A DNA stretch of 64,000 bases, from assembly GCF_963675165.1 (NCBI RefSeq), contig NC_087391.1:5674126-5738125 (forward strand), written 5' to 3'. The position numbers and the translations under genes were made by a program. Positions within the stretch are counted from its first letter, which is position 1, and the number at the start of each line of letters is the position of its first letter. The notes below the pieces were generated by a model, which did not search any database, was not told where the DNA came from, and saw only the letters and a list, made by a program, of their open reading frames with translations. Origin of the DNA: Halichondria panicea (lineage: Eukaryota; Porifera; Demospongiae; Suberitida; Halichondriidae). Of this stretch, positions 63,793-64,000 are shown piece by piece.

Positions 63793-64000
63793 CTGTGGGA
63801 AGGTAATAATAATATCTGCAGTGATTTAATTATCCCTAATATCTTACAGATGTGATAGAAATACCTTAAAGGTACTCCTACCTTAGTCTACACAAACAAA
63901 CCGCTTAAGTATGTTATGTCAGCTATAAGCATTGCACATGCAGCCCCTGGACACACTGATACAACGATGACTATGTGTGTTTGTGTGCTACAGAGTTTTG
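63793..64000 (-). other. Probable intron upstream of the first visible exon of the giant gene
   Basis: On the minus strand the sequence ends in a fair acceptor (TTACCTTCCCACAG) before 63792. No signal-peptide exon or promoter was recognised in these 208 bases, so the gene very likely continues beyond the window. Confidence 0.5.

Overview
The window is nuclear DNA of an animal. Genes are split by many short GT-AG introns, protein families are metazoan (HECTD1, DRC1, kinectin/RRBP1, Artemis, trehalase, LSM1, DNAJC17, ASPG, usherin/TMEM132-like modules), and introns are full of (CA)n/(TG)n microsatellites, minisatellites and small foldback elements. Very compact spacing (about 200 bp between head-to-head start codons), small introns and AT-rich non-coding DNA suggest an early-branching metazoan, most likely a sponge. 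That taxonomic call is inference.

Layout from left to right: the 3' end of an unidentified plus-strand gene (to 1647); a complete three-exon ATF3/JDP2-like bZIP factor (2154-3053, +); a 31-exon HECTD1 ubiquitin ligase (22895-3820, -) that starts head-to-head with DRC1 (23182-25677, +); a 17-exon kinectin/RRBP1-like ER coiled-coil protein (32736-26176, -); Artemis/DCLRE1C (37054-33225, -), head-to-head with a membrane-anchored trehalase (37272-39754, +); LSM1 (40712-40041, -), head-to-head with DNAJC17 (40924-42242, +); an unidentified 13-exon gene (44425-42448, -), head-to-head with an asparaginase/ankyrin ASPG gene (44611-48232, +); and a giant single-pass membrane protein gene (63792-48463, -, 5' end outside the window) with an 11.8 kb coding exon.

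The exon models were assembled by hand. Each joins in frame: 2391 aa for HECTD1 (shortest form), 683 DRC1, 938 kinectin-like, 700 Artemis, 610 trehalase, 151 LSM1, 320 DNAJC17, 314 unidentified gene, 562 ASPG, about 4700 for the giant protein. Apart from shared promoters the genes form no obvious pathway; this looks like ordinary housekeeping gene packing.

Two things stand out. First, the giant protein joins an usherin-like N-terminus (LamG-like plus laminin-N-like), 27 copies of a 57-58-residue Ser/Thr repeat, a TMEM132-like ectodomain, a cohesin-like and a dockerin-like module, a second mucin stalk, one membrane helix and a roughly 480-residue cytoplasmic tail. Second, minisatellites in this locus repeatedly lie across splice sites. 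The best case is HECTD1 exon 9, where eleven 45-bp units each carry an in-phase 5' splice site, so 0 to 10 extra 15-residue blocks could be spliced in without breaking frame.
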